From contig JAPXFY010000030.1 in the NCBI GenBank assembly GCA_030674185.1, positions 40,518,770-40,582,769 of the forward strand: a stretch of 64,000 nt of DNA, written 5' to 3'. The position numbers were made by a program, and so were the translations under genes. The stretch comes from Monoplex corrugatus (Eukaryota > Mollusca > Gastropoda > Littorinimorpha > Ranellidae). The notes beneath the pieces were generated by a model. That model saw only the letters and a list, made by a program, of their open reading frames with translations, ran no database searches and was not told the origin of the DNA. Positions within the stretch are counted from its first letter, which is position 1. Each line of letters begins with the position of its first letter. Positions 11,651-22,370 of the stretch are shown here, in pieces.

Positions 11651-11689
11651 AGAAAAAAAAAAGCCTCAAATCAGCACTACTCGAGGGAG

Positions 11690-11832
11690 GTGTACAAACG
11701 TGAATGCATTGATGTGTGTACTTTTTTTTTTAAGTATTGTATATGCTTTGAAATGGTTATAGCCCTGATAAGGCCCTACACAGTTGGCTGGGCTTTAAAA
11801 AACAATAACAATAACAGTAACAATTAATCTGC
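11690..11832 (+). repeat. DR tail copy
   Basis: AATGCATTGATGTGTGTAC, a T-run, TTTGAAATGGTTATAGCC, then AAGGCCCTACACAGTTGGC and TGGGCTTTAAAAAACAATAA match the tail of the other DR copies. Confidence 0.65.
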
Positions 11833-11834
11833 AG

Positions 11835-11898
11835 ACACCTGTTCACTGTCTCACCCAGCCACCAGCTTTCTGCAGGCAGTAGATGGACATAGTGAGAG
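11835..11898. repeat. Partial PAL hairpin
   Basis: TCTCACCCAGCCACCAGC followed by a near-inverted ATGGACATAGTGAGAGAG resembles the central hairpin of PAL and of the short copy at 13210-13288. Confidence 0.45.
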
Positions 11899-11904
11899 AG
11901 TGCA

Positions 11905-12445
11905 AGTGTATCAGTGTATTAGTACAGATGACCCATGCATTAGTACAGATGACCCATGTATTAGTACAGATGACCTGTGTATAAGTACAGATGACCCATG
12001 TATTAGTACAGATGACCCGTGTATTAGTACAGATGACCCATGTATTAGTACAGATAACCCGTGTATTAGTACAGATGACCTGTGTATAAGTACAGATGAC
12101 TGTGTATTAGTACAGATGACCCGTGTATTAGTACAGATGACCCATGTATTAGTACAGATGACCTGTGTATAAGTACAGATGACCCATGCATTGAAGATGT
12201 CTTAGATTCCATCAAAGCCATGGGCTCCCTGCTTTTGATAAAGGGTATCGGTGTATTAGTACAGATGACCTGTGTATTAGTACAGATGACCTGTGTATTA
12301 GTACAGATGACCTGTGTATTAGTACAGATGACCTGTGTATTAGTACAGATGACCTGTGTATTAGTACAGATGACCCGTGTATTAGTACAGATGACCCGTG
12401 TATTAGTACATATGACCTGTGTATTAGTACAGATGACCCGTGCAT
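11905..12445. repeat. Two 21-bp tandem arrays with a duplicated flank
   Basis: The unit GTATTAGTACAGATGACC(C/T)(A/G)T is repeated about 13 times at 11910-12190 and about 9 times at 12250-12440. Each array is followed by the same CATTGAAGATGTCTTAGATT segment (12188 and 12441), so a block of array plus flank was duplicated. The seven-residue repeats seen in translation (CISTDDP on +, VLIHRSS on -) follow from 21 being divisible by three. I do not call a gene. Confidence 0.9.
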
Positions 12446-12499
12446 TGAAGATGTCTTAGATTCCATCTAAGCTATGGGCTTCTTGCTTTTGATAAAGTT

Positions 12500-13205
12500 C
12501 TATTTTCCATCGTTCATTGTCCATCATTTGAACATTCTACACTTTCCATACTGCAGCAATTCTCTTCACTGCTTTTTGTAGGTGCTGGTAGCCTGAAACT
12601 GAAGGCCTACCCCATGCTGGACTGCGCTTAATCATTAGGTGGTTTTTCATTCCATAAAAACTTGAGTATTGTTTTAAAGTAAGTGGGAAGTGATGATAAA
12701 ACACTGAAGTAAAAGTCAAGAAAATTTTTGGTATTGTGTAATATATAATATTACTTCCATAAACATGAAAAAAGTGTGTGTGTGTGTGTGTGTGGTAATG
12801 ATGCTTGATTCCAGCCTCAGTAGTTGTTCATGTGTGTGTGCATGTGTATATGTGCATGCACATACACTTGCATTTGTGTGTGTGTGCTGTGTGTGTGTGT
12901 GTGTGTGTGTAAATGCACATACAAGGATGCGTGTGCATTAAGTTGTGTTCAGTTGTGATAGGCGTGTGCGTGTCACTGTTTTTTCCTGATGTTTATATGT
13001 ACACAAGTGACACAAACTCACACGCACATGCTGACGTGTATATATGTATATATATAATGTTCTTCGATGTGGCTTTGTGTTGGCTATCGGCCGAAAGTTA
13101 ATCCATTGAGTGGTGAGGTGGTTTGTGATAACGATCGTGATGGGAACAAAACATTTGTGAACTTGTGATGATGAGCAACAAACTTGTTTTACTTGTGGAT
13201 CATAA
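12500..13205. other. Spacer with TG tracts
   Basis: Short TG/TGCA tracts lie at about 12772-12795 and 12830-12910. Otherwise no gene, exon series or RNA was recognised. Confidence 0.5.
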
Positions 13206-13209
13206 ATTA

Positions 13210-13288
13210 TTAACCTGTTCACTCCCTCACCCGTCCACCAGCTTTCTGCAGGCAGTAGGTGGACATGGTGGGAGAGTGAAAGGGTTAA
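13210..13288. repeat. Short PAL-related hairpin, TTAA-bounded
   Basis: TTAA at 13210-13213 and 13285-13288 enclose an inverted repeat with ACTCCCTCACCCGTCCACC and GGTGGACATGGTGGGAGAGT around a central CTTTCTGCAGGCAG. It is a single-hairpin version of PAL. Confidence 0.65.
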
Positions 13289-13289
13289 T

Positions 13290-14635
13290 TCATTCTCACC
13301 TGTAGCTGTCTTGTTGTAAATGGCAGGGCTTTTTATCTTATCCTGTTATCTTATTTGGGTTAATCTTACCCTGTTATCTTTTTCAGGTTAATCTTATCCT
13401 GTTCTTCAGGTTAATCTTATTCTGTTATCTTCTTCAGGTTAATCTTACCCTGTTATCTTCTTCAGGTTAATCTTATCCTGTTATCTTCTTCAGGTTAATC
13501 TGTTATCTTCTTCAGGTTAATCTTATCCTGTTATCTTCTTCAGGTTAATCTTACCCTGTTATCTTCTTCAGGTTAATCTTACCCTGTTATCTTCTTCAGG
13601 TTAATCTTACCCTGTTATCTTCTTCAGGTTAATCTTACCCTGTTATCTTATCCGGGTTAATCTTATCCTGTTATCTTCTTCAGGTTAATCTTACCCTGTT
13701 ATCTTCTTCAGGTTAATCTTATCCTGTTATCTTCTTCAGGTTAATCTTATCCTGTTATCTTCTTCAGGTTAATCTTATCCTGTTATCTTCTTCGGGTTAA
13801 TCTTACCCTGTTATCTTCTTCGGGTTAATCTTATCCTGTTATCTTCTTCAGGTTAATCTTACCTTGTTATCTTCTTCAGGTTAATCTTACCCTGTTATCT
13901 TTTTTGGGTTAATCTTATCCTGTTATCTTCTTCGGGTTAATCCTATCCTGTTATCTTCTTCAGGTTAATCTTACCCTGTTATCTTCTTCAGGTTAATCTT
14001 ACCCTGTTATCTTCTTCGGGTTAGTCTTACCCTGTTATCTTCCTCAGGTTAATCTTATCCTGTTATCTTCTTCAGGTTAATCTTATTCTGTTATCTTCTT
14101 CAGGTTAATCTTATCCTGTTATCTTCTTCGGGTTAATCTTATCCTGTTATCTTATTCGGGTTAATCTTACCCTGTTATCTTCCTCAGGTTAATCTTATCC
14201 TGTTATCTTCTTCAGGTTAATCTTATCCTGTTATCTTCTTCTGGTTAATCGTATCCTGTTTTCTTTAGGTTAACCTTATCCTGTAATCTTCTTCAGGTTA
14301 ATCTTATCCTGTTTTCTTCAGGTTAACCTTATCCTGTAATCTTCTTCAGGTTAACCTTATCCTGTTATCTTCTTCAGGTTATCTTATCCTGTTTTCTTCA
14401 AGTTAACCTTATCCTGCAATCTTCTTCAGGTTAATCTTATCCTGTTATTCTTCAGTTAACTACGTTCTTCGGTTAACCTTATCCTGTATCTTCTTCAGGT
14501 TAACCTATCTGTAATCTTTTCAGGTTAATCTATCATGTTTTCTTCAGGTTAACCTTATCCTGTAATCTTCTTCAGGTTAATCTTATCCTGTATTTCTTCA
14601 GGTTAACCTTATCCTGTAATCTTCTTCAGGCTTCT
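13290..14635. repeat. 28-bp tandem array (about 48 copies)
   Basis: The unit contains GTTAATCTTATCCTG and TTATCTTCTTCAG. Units are homogeneous from about 13340 to 14230, then alternate with a variant lacking bases (TTTTCTTCAGGTTAACC) up to 14635. Each unit joins a pyrimidine-rich CTTCTTCAG to GTTAAT. Right of the array, 14640-14985 is unremarkable apart from a T run at 14792-14813. Confidence 0.95.
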
Positions 14636-14986
14636 ATGGTGACCAGGTCATGTTCCGTCGTGTGAACTTTTGTGTCGCCCGTCATGTGAAATGGAGACTG
14701 CTCGGTAAATGCTTGGTCGTTCTTACTTTCCTCCATTTTCCGTTTAATGCAGCTACATGGTTTAAGCACATATACTGATCAGTATAGCTAAGCATTTTTT
14801 TTTTTTTTTTTTTGTCGTTTTTTGTTTTGTTTTTAATTCCTAATGGCTAGTAATATGGAGCTTGCTGGTCATAGGTTGAAATAGCCATAAATTTTGTCAT
14901 TCCATTTGGTAAAGGTGATGTCGCCATGGTATATGTTCATCTGTCTGGTCCCCTTTGGCGTAAGGAGGTTGATGACGGCACTAGTG

Positions 14987-15149
14987 TAACCCTTTGACTC
15001 CTGCACCCTATCCACTTACTGCAAAAACTTCACTTTTTAACTCCCTCATCCTATAGGGTGAGGGGATCAAAGAGTTAAGTTTTTGCTTTGCTAGCATGGT
15101 TGACAATGCAGGATACTGGTGGACAGTGTGCAGGAGTCAATAGGGTTAA
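14987..15149. repeat. PAL element copy
   Basis: It runs from TAACCCTTTGACTCCTGC to GTGCAGGAGTCAATAGGGTTAA, with the long arm CTTTGCTAGCATGGTTGAC and a collapsed central hairpin. Confidence 0.7.
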
Positions 15150-15354
15150 ATTTGTGTCTGTGTTGAGCCACCTGTTACCTGTGTGGAACCTTGTCAAGAC
15201 TGTTTACTCATCTTCAGACAGAATTATTTGTTAGCTCTGGTCTGCCCTGTCTGTTCGATTCTTGTGTGCGATTTCTGATGCCACAGACTCTTGGTGGTAT
15301 TAGTTTTTTAAGAGTGGAAATGAGCTTCCAGATACTTATCAATCATAGAGTGTT

Positions 15355-15512
15355 TACACACACACACGCAGACACACACACACACACACACACACACATG
15401 CAGACACACTCACACGCGCGAGCGCACCACACACGCACGCATACACATGCACACACACACATACACACACACACACACTCGCACGCACGCACGCATACAC
15501 ACGCACACATTG
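15355..15512. repeat. CA-rich microsatellite with CGCA interruptions
   Basis: Interrupted CA repeat with GCGCGAGCGCACC near 15415. All histidine/threonine or cysteine/valine open frames over it are repeat artefacts. Confidence 0.9.
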
Positions 15513-15540
15513 CACAGTGAAGACACAAGTCTGAGCTGCT

Positions 15541-15878
15541 TAACGCAGCTTGGTTGCTGTGTAAACTTGTAGAAGATTCTGGAATGAGGTCAAGAGCTAG
15601 TGCCAGCAACAAGACTTCTGCAGTTGAGAATGACGTGAGTCGGGAATCAATCTTCATGTTTTGTTTCTTTGGACCATATGGACAAGATGGATCCAGCCCT
15701 TGTGCTGTTTGTACGGACGATGTGGGCAGAGCCAGGATCTCAAGGTCTCGTGTTCCATTACCTGCCTGTCTACGTTATAAAGCTAGTCTTTTTACTCTGC
15801 CTGTTAGTCATTCAGGTAATGTCCACAGAGTATTTGGATGTGGCCCAAGAGAGCCTGGTTCTCCTGGAGGTGGAGTAG
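15541..15878 (+). other. Unassigned short open frames, possible exon remnant
   Basis: One frame reads KLVEDSGMRSRASASNKTS up to GAGAATGAC, which is followed by a perfect donor-like GTGAGT at about 15633. A second frame (15669-15878) reads MDPALVLFVRTMWAEPGSQG and a hydrophobic stretch, with a donor-like CAGGTAATG near 15816. I recognise neither and cannot link them to other exons. They may be chance frames beside CA/TG repeats. I see no supporting acceptor pair. Confidence 0.2.
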
Positions 15879-15917
15879 CCAGTTATCAAGGTGTGGAAGA
15901 AGGTTTGTGTGAACTCT

Positions 15918-16060
15918 GTGTGTGTGTGTATGTGTGGGTGAGAGGGTGTGTGTGTGTGTGGGTGAGAGGTATGTGTGTGTGTGTATGTGTGGGTGAGAGG
16001 TATGTGTGTGTGTGTATGTGTGGGTGAGAGGTATGTGTGTGTGTGTGTGTGTGTGCATGT
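15918..16060. repeat. TG-rich minisatellite with GGTGAGAGG interruptions
   Basis: A unit of about 34 bp, (TG)n plus TATGTGTGGGTGAGAGG, is repeated about four times. Confidence 0.85.
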
Positions 16061-16061
16061 G

Positions 16062-17505
16062 TGTGAATTCAGTGATTGTAGAGGAGATGTCAGTTTACTG
16101 TTGTAAAACTAACATTTTTTCTGTGTGTTGAGATGGGCACCTTGGGTTTGAGGACTGTGGTATTGATTATTATGTTGAATTAACAAGAAGTCCATAAAGA
16201 TTTGCTGTTTATTTATTTGCACAGGGAACATGACTATGTGACTGTGAGTGATGTGCGAGTGTTGCACAAATGATTTCATGACAATCTGTCTTAAGATCTC
16301 ATCTGTGTGTGGGCTTTTGTGCAGGTATTATGTAAAGAAATCTTTGAAATAAGAGATGGCAGGCTTTGGTGAAATGCAGATGAAACTCTTGAGTGTGATG
16401 AATCTCTTTTTAAAATAATCTGATTTTTGTGTGTTTTTGTTGTTGTTGTTATTGGTTGTTGTTGGGTTTTTTTGCATTTAGTGTGTTGGTTTGTCATAGT
16501 TCTCTTAGTTTCCTGAATTGTTACTGAATTCAGTTGAGGTATGTTTTGATGTGGATTATGTTGTTGTTGTTTTGCTTGTATTTGTGTTTTTGGTCTTTCT
16601 GAATTTTTTTTAGGCAATTGATTGATTTATCAGTATTGTGAATGTAAAATATTGAATGTCTAGTATAGATTAGTGTTGTTTAGCTGTCACCATTGTTGTA
16701 AATTTGTTTGGCCCTTACATAAAATGTTCTTTTCTGGCAGTTTAGAACATGTCAGTGAAAAAAGTCGAAAGTTGGGTACAAATCTGTGTTAATTATGTTC
16801 TGTATGATTTTTTTGTTTATGGATTTACTTTTGAATTACCTTTTGTTGTTAAGTGTAAAATCACACTGAATGTCTTTTTGAATTACTTGTAAAGTGCAGT
16901 GAATGCCTTGTGGATTTGTTGTAAGTGTTTAGAATCACATTGGATGTTTTGTAGACATTATTAGTCATAAACTAGTCTGGTTCGGAATGTCTTGTGACAT
17001 TAGGTGTCAAGTCTAAAGCAACACTGAACATATTACATGTTGGATATGAAATAACAGTGTATTTGTAAAAATGTGTCACTGTGATTCAGATTGTCTTGTG
17101 AACTTAAATATAAAATCACTGTCTTGTGAACTTAAATATAAAATCGCATTGGATGTATAGTAACATTATATGTTGGTACAATAACTTAACAAATGTTGTT
17201 GGTGATAAATATCAGACTGCATGTGTTTCAATAATGGAAAAAATCCCAGTGCCTTCATGGCATTACATGGATGTGATGTAACCACAATCGGATGGTGTTC
17301 ATCCCATATTTTGTCGTGTGCGTGTCTGCCTTTTCCCCCTCATGACTCTGATCAGAAATTGAACTGTTAACGTGTGTGTTATTGAAATCTTGTTTGATGG
17401 TGGTTTGTCTTTTTTTGTTTTGTTTTGTTGTCTTTTTTTGTTTGTTTTGTTTGTTTTGTTTTGGGGGTTTTGTCTCATAGCTGTTTTCATATGTGATAAT
17501 AATTT
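16062..17505. other. AT-rich spacer with a degenerate repeat
   Basis: At 16840-17170 motifs such as CTTGTGAACTTAAATATAAA and AATCACACTGAATG recur at irregular spacing, with one direct 33-bp duplication near 17095-17150. T- and G-rich low complexity lies at 17400-17465. No gene was recognised. Confidence 0.5.
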
Positions 17506-17507
17506 GA

Positions 17508-17585
17508 GCCAGGATGGCTCAGAGGTAGAACACTTGCCTGCCAGACAGCCTGCATGTGTTTGTGCGGGTGCCAGTCACACCCATT
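17508..17585 (+). repeat. tRNA-like SINE head
   Basis: GGCTCAGAGGTAGAACACTTG resembles a tRNA A-box and D-arm region. The expected B-box (GGTTCGAATCC type) is poorly kept, and a MITE follows directly. It is a degraded SINE head rather than a tRNA gene. Confidence 0.35.
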
Positions 17586-17602
17586 GAACTGTATATGTGT
17601 AT

Positions 17603-17792
17603 GGGTGCAACTTTTTCCGTTTGACGACGGAATCCGTTTTTTCAAAAGACTCAGAAACGTAAATTCCGTTTTTTGAAAAAGCTTCAGCGTCTGGGGAGCA
17701 TAGCCCCCCCCCCCCCCCCCCAGACCCCCCATATGGGGCGCTGCCGGCCCCTGGACCCCTTTCAGGTCTTTTACTTTTTCCAAGTTGCACCC
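17603..17792. mobile_element. Small TIR element (MITE), + orientation copy
   Basis: It starts GGGTGCAACTTTTTCCG and ends CCAAGTTGCACCC, giving 9-11 bp terminal inverted repeats. The interior has two TTCCGTTTTTT blocks and a C-run flanked by GGGGAGCATAGCCCC and AGACCCCCCATATGGGG. A second copy lies in inverse orientation at 29548-29727. No target duplication could be fixed. The end sequence is loosely hAT-like; that is inference. Confidence 0.7.
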
Positions 17793-18049
17793 TTGTATGT
17801 GTGTGCGCCTTTCAGTCTACCGACTGTAAATAAGTACCTGATTTCTTCAAGGTTAGGGAAAGGTAAAGTGGGGAGGGAGAGAAGATCGGTGCCACCCTCA
17901 AAATGCTGGCCCTGACCAAAGCTGAGGTGTCTACGACCTCACTACCGCCATGACCTCAGGGTTATGGGACAGCCTTCACCTTTTATGACCTGATTCAGAA
18001 ACTACCAGTATTTGATAAGCATATATATAAAGCAGAAAAAAAAACTCCT

Positions 18050-18300
18050 CGTCTGTGGGGATGCCAGAGATTCTTTCATTATAAATTGTATTCTGACCTT
18101 CTGGAAATATTGTGTGAGAAATTTCTTCTTTTCTGTCAGTCTCTTTGTTTTTACTTTCTGTCATCCCTGCCTTTCTCATTTTCTGCCTTGCTGGTTCATT
18201 CACCTTTGTTTTTTGTAAAGCCTCACTTTGTCTGTCTGTTAGAGAATTGGTAATTGGCTAACTGTGTTTATTGCAGTTTTCAGCTGCACAGAAACATGAA
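18050..18300 (+). repeat. DR element copy (core)
   Basis: GGGGATGCCAGAGATTCTTTC, TTCTGACCTTCTGGAAATAT, TTCTTCTTTTCTGTCAGTC and CTTGCTGGTTCATTCACC follow the DR order. It ends at the PAL cluster. Confidence 0.7.
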
Positions 18301-18306
18301 CTGCGG

Positions 18307-18708
18307 AACTTTTTGACCCCTGCACCCCATCCATCAAATGCAAAAACTTGACCCTTTGAATCCCTCACCCTGTCCACCAGCTTCCTGCAGGAAGCTGATG
18401 AGTAGGGTGAGGGAGTCAAAGGGTTGAGTTTCTGCTTTGCTAGCATGGCTAACAATGCAGGTACTGATGGAGAGAGTGCGAGAGTAAAAGGGTTAAGTTT
18501 CTGCTTTGCTAGCATGGCTAACAATGCAGGATTACTGATGGAGAGAGTGCGAGAGTAAAAGGGTTAAGTTTCTGCTTTGCTAGCATGGCTAACAATGCAG
18601 GATTCTGATGGAGAGAGTGCGAGAGTAAAAGGGTTAAGTTTCTGCTTTGCTAGCATGGCTAACAATGCAGGATTACTGATGGAGAGAGTGCGAGAGTCAA
18701 AGGGTTAA
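18307..18708. repeat. PAL cluster with about four tandem long half-units
   Basis: After one hairpin (CTTCCTGCAGGAAG centre near 18390), the long arm TTCTGCTTTGCTAGCATGGC...GAGAGTAAAAGGGTTAAG repeats as units of about 71 bp with borders at GGGTTAAG. This shows half-units multiplying without their inverted partner. Confidence 0.8.
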
Positions 18709-18711
18709 AGG

Positions 18712-18960
18712 CAGGTTAAGGTTCTGTAGGCCAGTTTTTGTGTTATGTTTTTGTGTACTCGGTTATGTTTATGCTTTTATATGTAGGTTTGCTTTCTTTA
18801 ATATTCCACTGGAGAAAAAATTAACAGAATGGCCGAAGTCAGAGGTACATAGTTACATTATTTGTGTGTATGTAATGATTATTGTTCTTAATTTTCTTTT
18901 CAGGTTCCTGTTTTTAAATTTTTTTTATTTATATATAATTTTTTAAGGGGCCATTAATGT
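18712..18960 (+). repeat. DR tail-side fragment
   Basis: GGCAGGTTAAGGTTCTGTAGG, ACTCGGTTATGTTTATGC and TAACAGAATGGCCGAAG match segments at 9390-9520 and 8400-8470. Confidence 0.55.
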
Positions 18961-18961
18961 G

Positions 18962-19518
18962 TTCAGACGAGTGTGTTTTTATGATAATAAGCTTTGTTAT
19001 ATATTTCTATTACGTATGCTGACATGCACTCGTATCTCATTTTCATTTCACAAATTTTCAAAGTAGATTTTTGTGTGTATTGTAATCTGTTTGAATGTCA
19101 TGTTTAACTTAGGTCTCAATTTGATTCGTAATTTTTCCAGATGGGGTATTTGGGTGTATTTTCTACTTTGTAATTTTTTGGATTTTCTGTTTTGTACTTT
19201 TTGTTTATATATTTTCTACCATTTCATTGTCCTGTTTAACTGACATGTTCAGTTTTATTTGTTTTTTTTTGTGTGTGTGGTTTGGTGTGAATCAGGTGTA
19301 TTGTCTTATTTATCTTGGTCTCATTTGTAAATTTTTCCATATCAGCTGATGGTGTAGTTTTTCTGTTATCTCATTTTGTTTTGTGTTGTTTGTATTTGCC
19401 ATTGTTATGTTCAACTGATGTGTCTTTTCTATGTGTTACATATCTGTTTTCATGATGATGTGTATTTCTTTGACTTCTTTGAGCATGTCATTTGCACATG
19501 TGCATTTTCTAGAATGTC

Positions 19519-19520
<2 letters not shown>
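18962..19520. other. AT-rich spacer without recognisable gene
   Basis: Only short T-rich frames are present. Confidence 0.5.
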
Positions 19521-19581
<61 letters not shown>

Positions 19582-19854
19582 GTGTGGGGTGTGTGTGTGT
19601 GGTCTGTGTGTGTGTGTGTGTGTGTCTGTGTGTGTGTGTGTGTTGTGTGTGTGGGTGTTGAGTCTGTCTGTGTGTGTGTGCGTCTGTGTGTGTGTGTGTG
19701 TGCGTCTATGTGGTGTGTGTGATGTGTGTGGGGTTTGTGTGTGTGTGTGTGTCTGCGTTCGTGTGTTGCAGTCATGTGTGTGTGTGGCACGTGTGTGTGT
19801 GTGTGTTCGTTTGTTCTTTGATTTAACGTCTTTTCATTTATAAGTGATATTATA

Positions 19855-19895
<41 letters not shown>
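19521..19895. repeat. Long compound TG repeat
   Basis: About 370 bp of TG with GTGTGC, GTCTG and GGGTG interruptions. Cysteine/valine open frames across it are artefacts. Confidence 0.95.
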
Positions 19896-19899
19896 TGTT

Positions 19900-20650
19900 A
19901 CATGTTGTTATAGTAACGTTTTCTCTAACGCCTGCCTGCATGTTGTTCGGCCAAGTCATTCTGTTGCTGCTCTGCAGTGGGTGTGCATGCCGAGTATTTT
20001 CATGTTTCTATAAGCCGCCAACCTGTCCAACAGGAACTTTATTAACATATGTGACCCGCTCTGACATAAGGTACAATAAGTCAGGTGAGGCTTTGTGCTG
20101 CTGTGGGCTGAAAACTCTGAACAGGGACAATAAGTCAGTTTTGAGTTTTCTGCATTTTCATGCTCTATAACCACTTTTACACCATGTCCTAACACAAATG
20201 AAGTCAAATTCAATCGATAAGTATCATTTTTGTGTGTTTTAATGTGTGGTAAGTACTACTATCTGGCCACTGAAATATTCAAAAGTTCCGTAACATTTTG
20301 GTGATTAAAGTACGCTTTTCTTAAATTTATTTTTCTTTTTGTTGTTTTGGATGGATGGACAATTGTAAACAAGGGAAGTATGGAATGTTCAGCTGATTTG
20401 GTTGATATTTAATGCTTGTTGCTAAGGAGTTTCTGACCATACCCTTTCAAGTTCAGGCCTATTTCTTCAACAGTTTTTCTCAAAATGGCTGACTTGACCA
20501 CTGTCATCTTTGAAAGCCCATAACGTTTTATGTTTTTGTAGCCGAAACACAAGTTTAGTACCATTTGAAAGCTGAGATTCTAAACTTTATAGTGATACTA
20601 AAACCAGAAATTACTGAAACTGAGATTTATTGTACCTTTTGTCAGAGCGG
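19900..20650. other. Spacer, no recognisable gene
   Basis: Mixed-composition DNA. The phrase GTGACCCGCTCTGACATAAG near 20051 reappears inverted near 20640 (TTTGTCAGAGCGGGTCAC). The short inverted ends about 600 bp apart could bound an old element, but the interior is not repeated elsewhere in the window. Confidence 0.4.
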
Positions 20651-20654
20651 GTCA

Positions 20655-20845
20655 CAGTTGTTTTTGATATTCTGCGTGCTTACGCACACATAGGGGGTTC
20701 AGGCACCAGCAGGTCTGCTTCATAAGGCAACTGGAAAGATTGCAAAAACCTCCACCCTGTACCAACAAGACAGTATCCAGGCTGGTTCGAACTCAGACCT
20801 TTCAATCAGAAATCCGACATCCTGACTATGTGGCTACCTTCATGG
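20655..20845 (-). repeat. tRNA-derived SINE, antisense head end
   Basis: Read on the - strand, it starts with a tRNA-like head whose B-box region appears on + as GGCTGGTTCGAACTCAGACC, followed by a tail containing GGCACCAGCAGGTCTGC (on +). The related copies at 35360-35520 (-) and 45543-45760 (+) share these landmarks. From memory this family is abundant in caenogastropods; treat that as inference. Confidence 0.6.
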
Positions 20846-21425
20846 GGGATGCTGGCATCTCTTTTAAGTCTAAATAGTGTCTCTACCTTCTGGAAATTCT
20901 GTGCTGGAAATTTCCTCTTTTCTGTCACTCCCTATTTTTGTCTGCCTTAACCCTTTGTTTTCTGTCGTCTGTTATTTTCTGTTGTGCTGGTCCTTTCACC
21001 TGTATGATTGTGTTTGATAAAGTATTACGTACTTTCTGTTAGGATCGAAAATTGGGTGTAGATCTTTTTAATGTTTTGTTTTTGGGGTTTTTTGCTCTAA
21101 GGAAATGTGATGTGCATAGGCAGTTGTGTTTAATTTAGGCCCATTTTTATGTATATTTTAGTGTCCTTAGTTATGTTTCCATTTGTATTGAGGTTTTTTT
21201 TTTTTTTTTTTGTTTTTTGGTTTTTTTGAACCCGTGGTGATAAAATTGAAGGGAGTGATCAGCACCAGGGACATATCCTTAGATTATGTGGGCAAGTGTA
21301 TTGGTATGTGTACTTAATTTTCTTTTCCATTGTATGTTTCGAGATAGTTAAACCCCGATATGGCTCTGCGCAGTTGGCTGAACTTTAAACAAAAATAACA
21401 ATTACAGTAACCATTAGCCTGTCAC
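20845..21425 (+). repeat. Longest uninterrupted DR element copy
   Basis: Order: GGGGATGCTGGCATCTCTTTT, CTACCTTCTGGAAATTCTG, TTTCCTCTTTTCTGTCACTC, GTGTTTGATAAAGTATTACG, TTTGCTCTAAGGAAATGTGATG, a polyT run, AACCCGTGGTGATAAAATTG, CTTAATTTTCTTTTCC, and the tail ATATGGCTCTGCGCAGTTGGC with CTTTAAACAAAAATAAC. No open frame spans it. It is probably a non-coding SINE- or MITE-like element of about 580 bp. It provides the empty site for the piggyBac insertion seen at 8465-9158. Confidence 0.75.
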
Positions 21426-21429
21426 GTCC

Positions 21430-22090
21430 ATGTGTATCAACATGTCTTGTGGTTATCTTTTGCAATGTCTCATTTTCACGTCCAGTTTTGTATTTGGTTT
21501 TATTGATTTCATATAGTAATGGTCTGATTTTCGTATATTTATTTTTTGTCTATAGTGTCATGTTTTCTTTAAAATTGATATTCCGGTTTCATTGTGGACT
21601 TTGAATTGTTGATTTTGTTTCCCATTGTATACTTTTACCAAATTTTGTGCGTACTTTGCGCGAGCTTAGTCTTTGATATAGGTTGTTCTGTCGTTTTGAT
21701 AAGAGGTATATTTGATGTCAATTTTTCTGGTGGGTTTTAAGACCTTGACTGATTTTCGTGGTACTTTTACAATGTCTGATTGTCATTATGTACAACTTTG
21801 TTTGATCAGAACTATTAATGTTTGATGTTCGTGTATTTCCCTCACCCTTCCCGGACTCCCCACTCCCAGTGCGTACCCTCCGTTTTCCTACATTCATCTT
21901 CTGCTTTGTTTCCCCCCTCTCCCCTTTCAGACCCTAGCTACGTGCCTTCCCACCAACTTGCTTTAATCTCTTTTACAGAGAAATAACGCGTCCTGTCAGA
22001 GCATTAAGTCAACATGAACGTGGACTTTTGACCGTTGTGATTCACTGTTCCTTTTAACTCTTTGTCAAATTATGAAAGGAGTGGAATTGA
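21430..22090. other. Spacer, no recognisable gene
   Basis: T-rich, with a C-rich patch near 21850-21950. Nothing supportable. Confidence 0.5.
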
Positions 22091-22091
22091 T

Positions 22092-22267
22092 TTAACCCTT
22101 TGTCTCTCGCACCCTATCCACCAACTGCAAAACTTAACCTTTTGACTCCCTCATCCTAGGGAAGCTGGTGGATAGGGTGAGGGAGTCAAAAGGTTAAGTT
22201 TTTGCTGTGCTAGCATGGTTGACAGTACAGGATGCTGGTGGACAAGGTGTGGGAGTCAAAGGGTTAA
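22092..22267. repeat. PAL element copy
   Basis: It is TTAA-bounded (22092-22095 and 22264-22267), with inner TTAAC.../...GGTTAAG arms around GGGAAGCTGG and the long arm TGCTAGCATGGTTGACAG on the right. Confidence 0.8.
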
Positions 22268-22370
22268 TAGAGTAATAGCAGTAGGGTACGGGAAAAGTAG
22301 TAGTAGTAGAAAAAGTAGTAGTATCTTGTCTGTCATCTGCCTGTCTATATCTTCCATCAGTTTGTTTATC

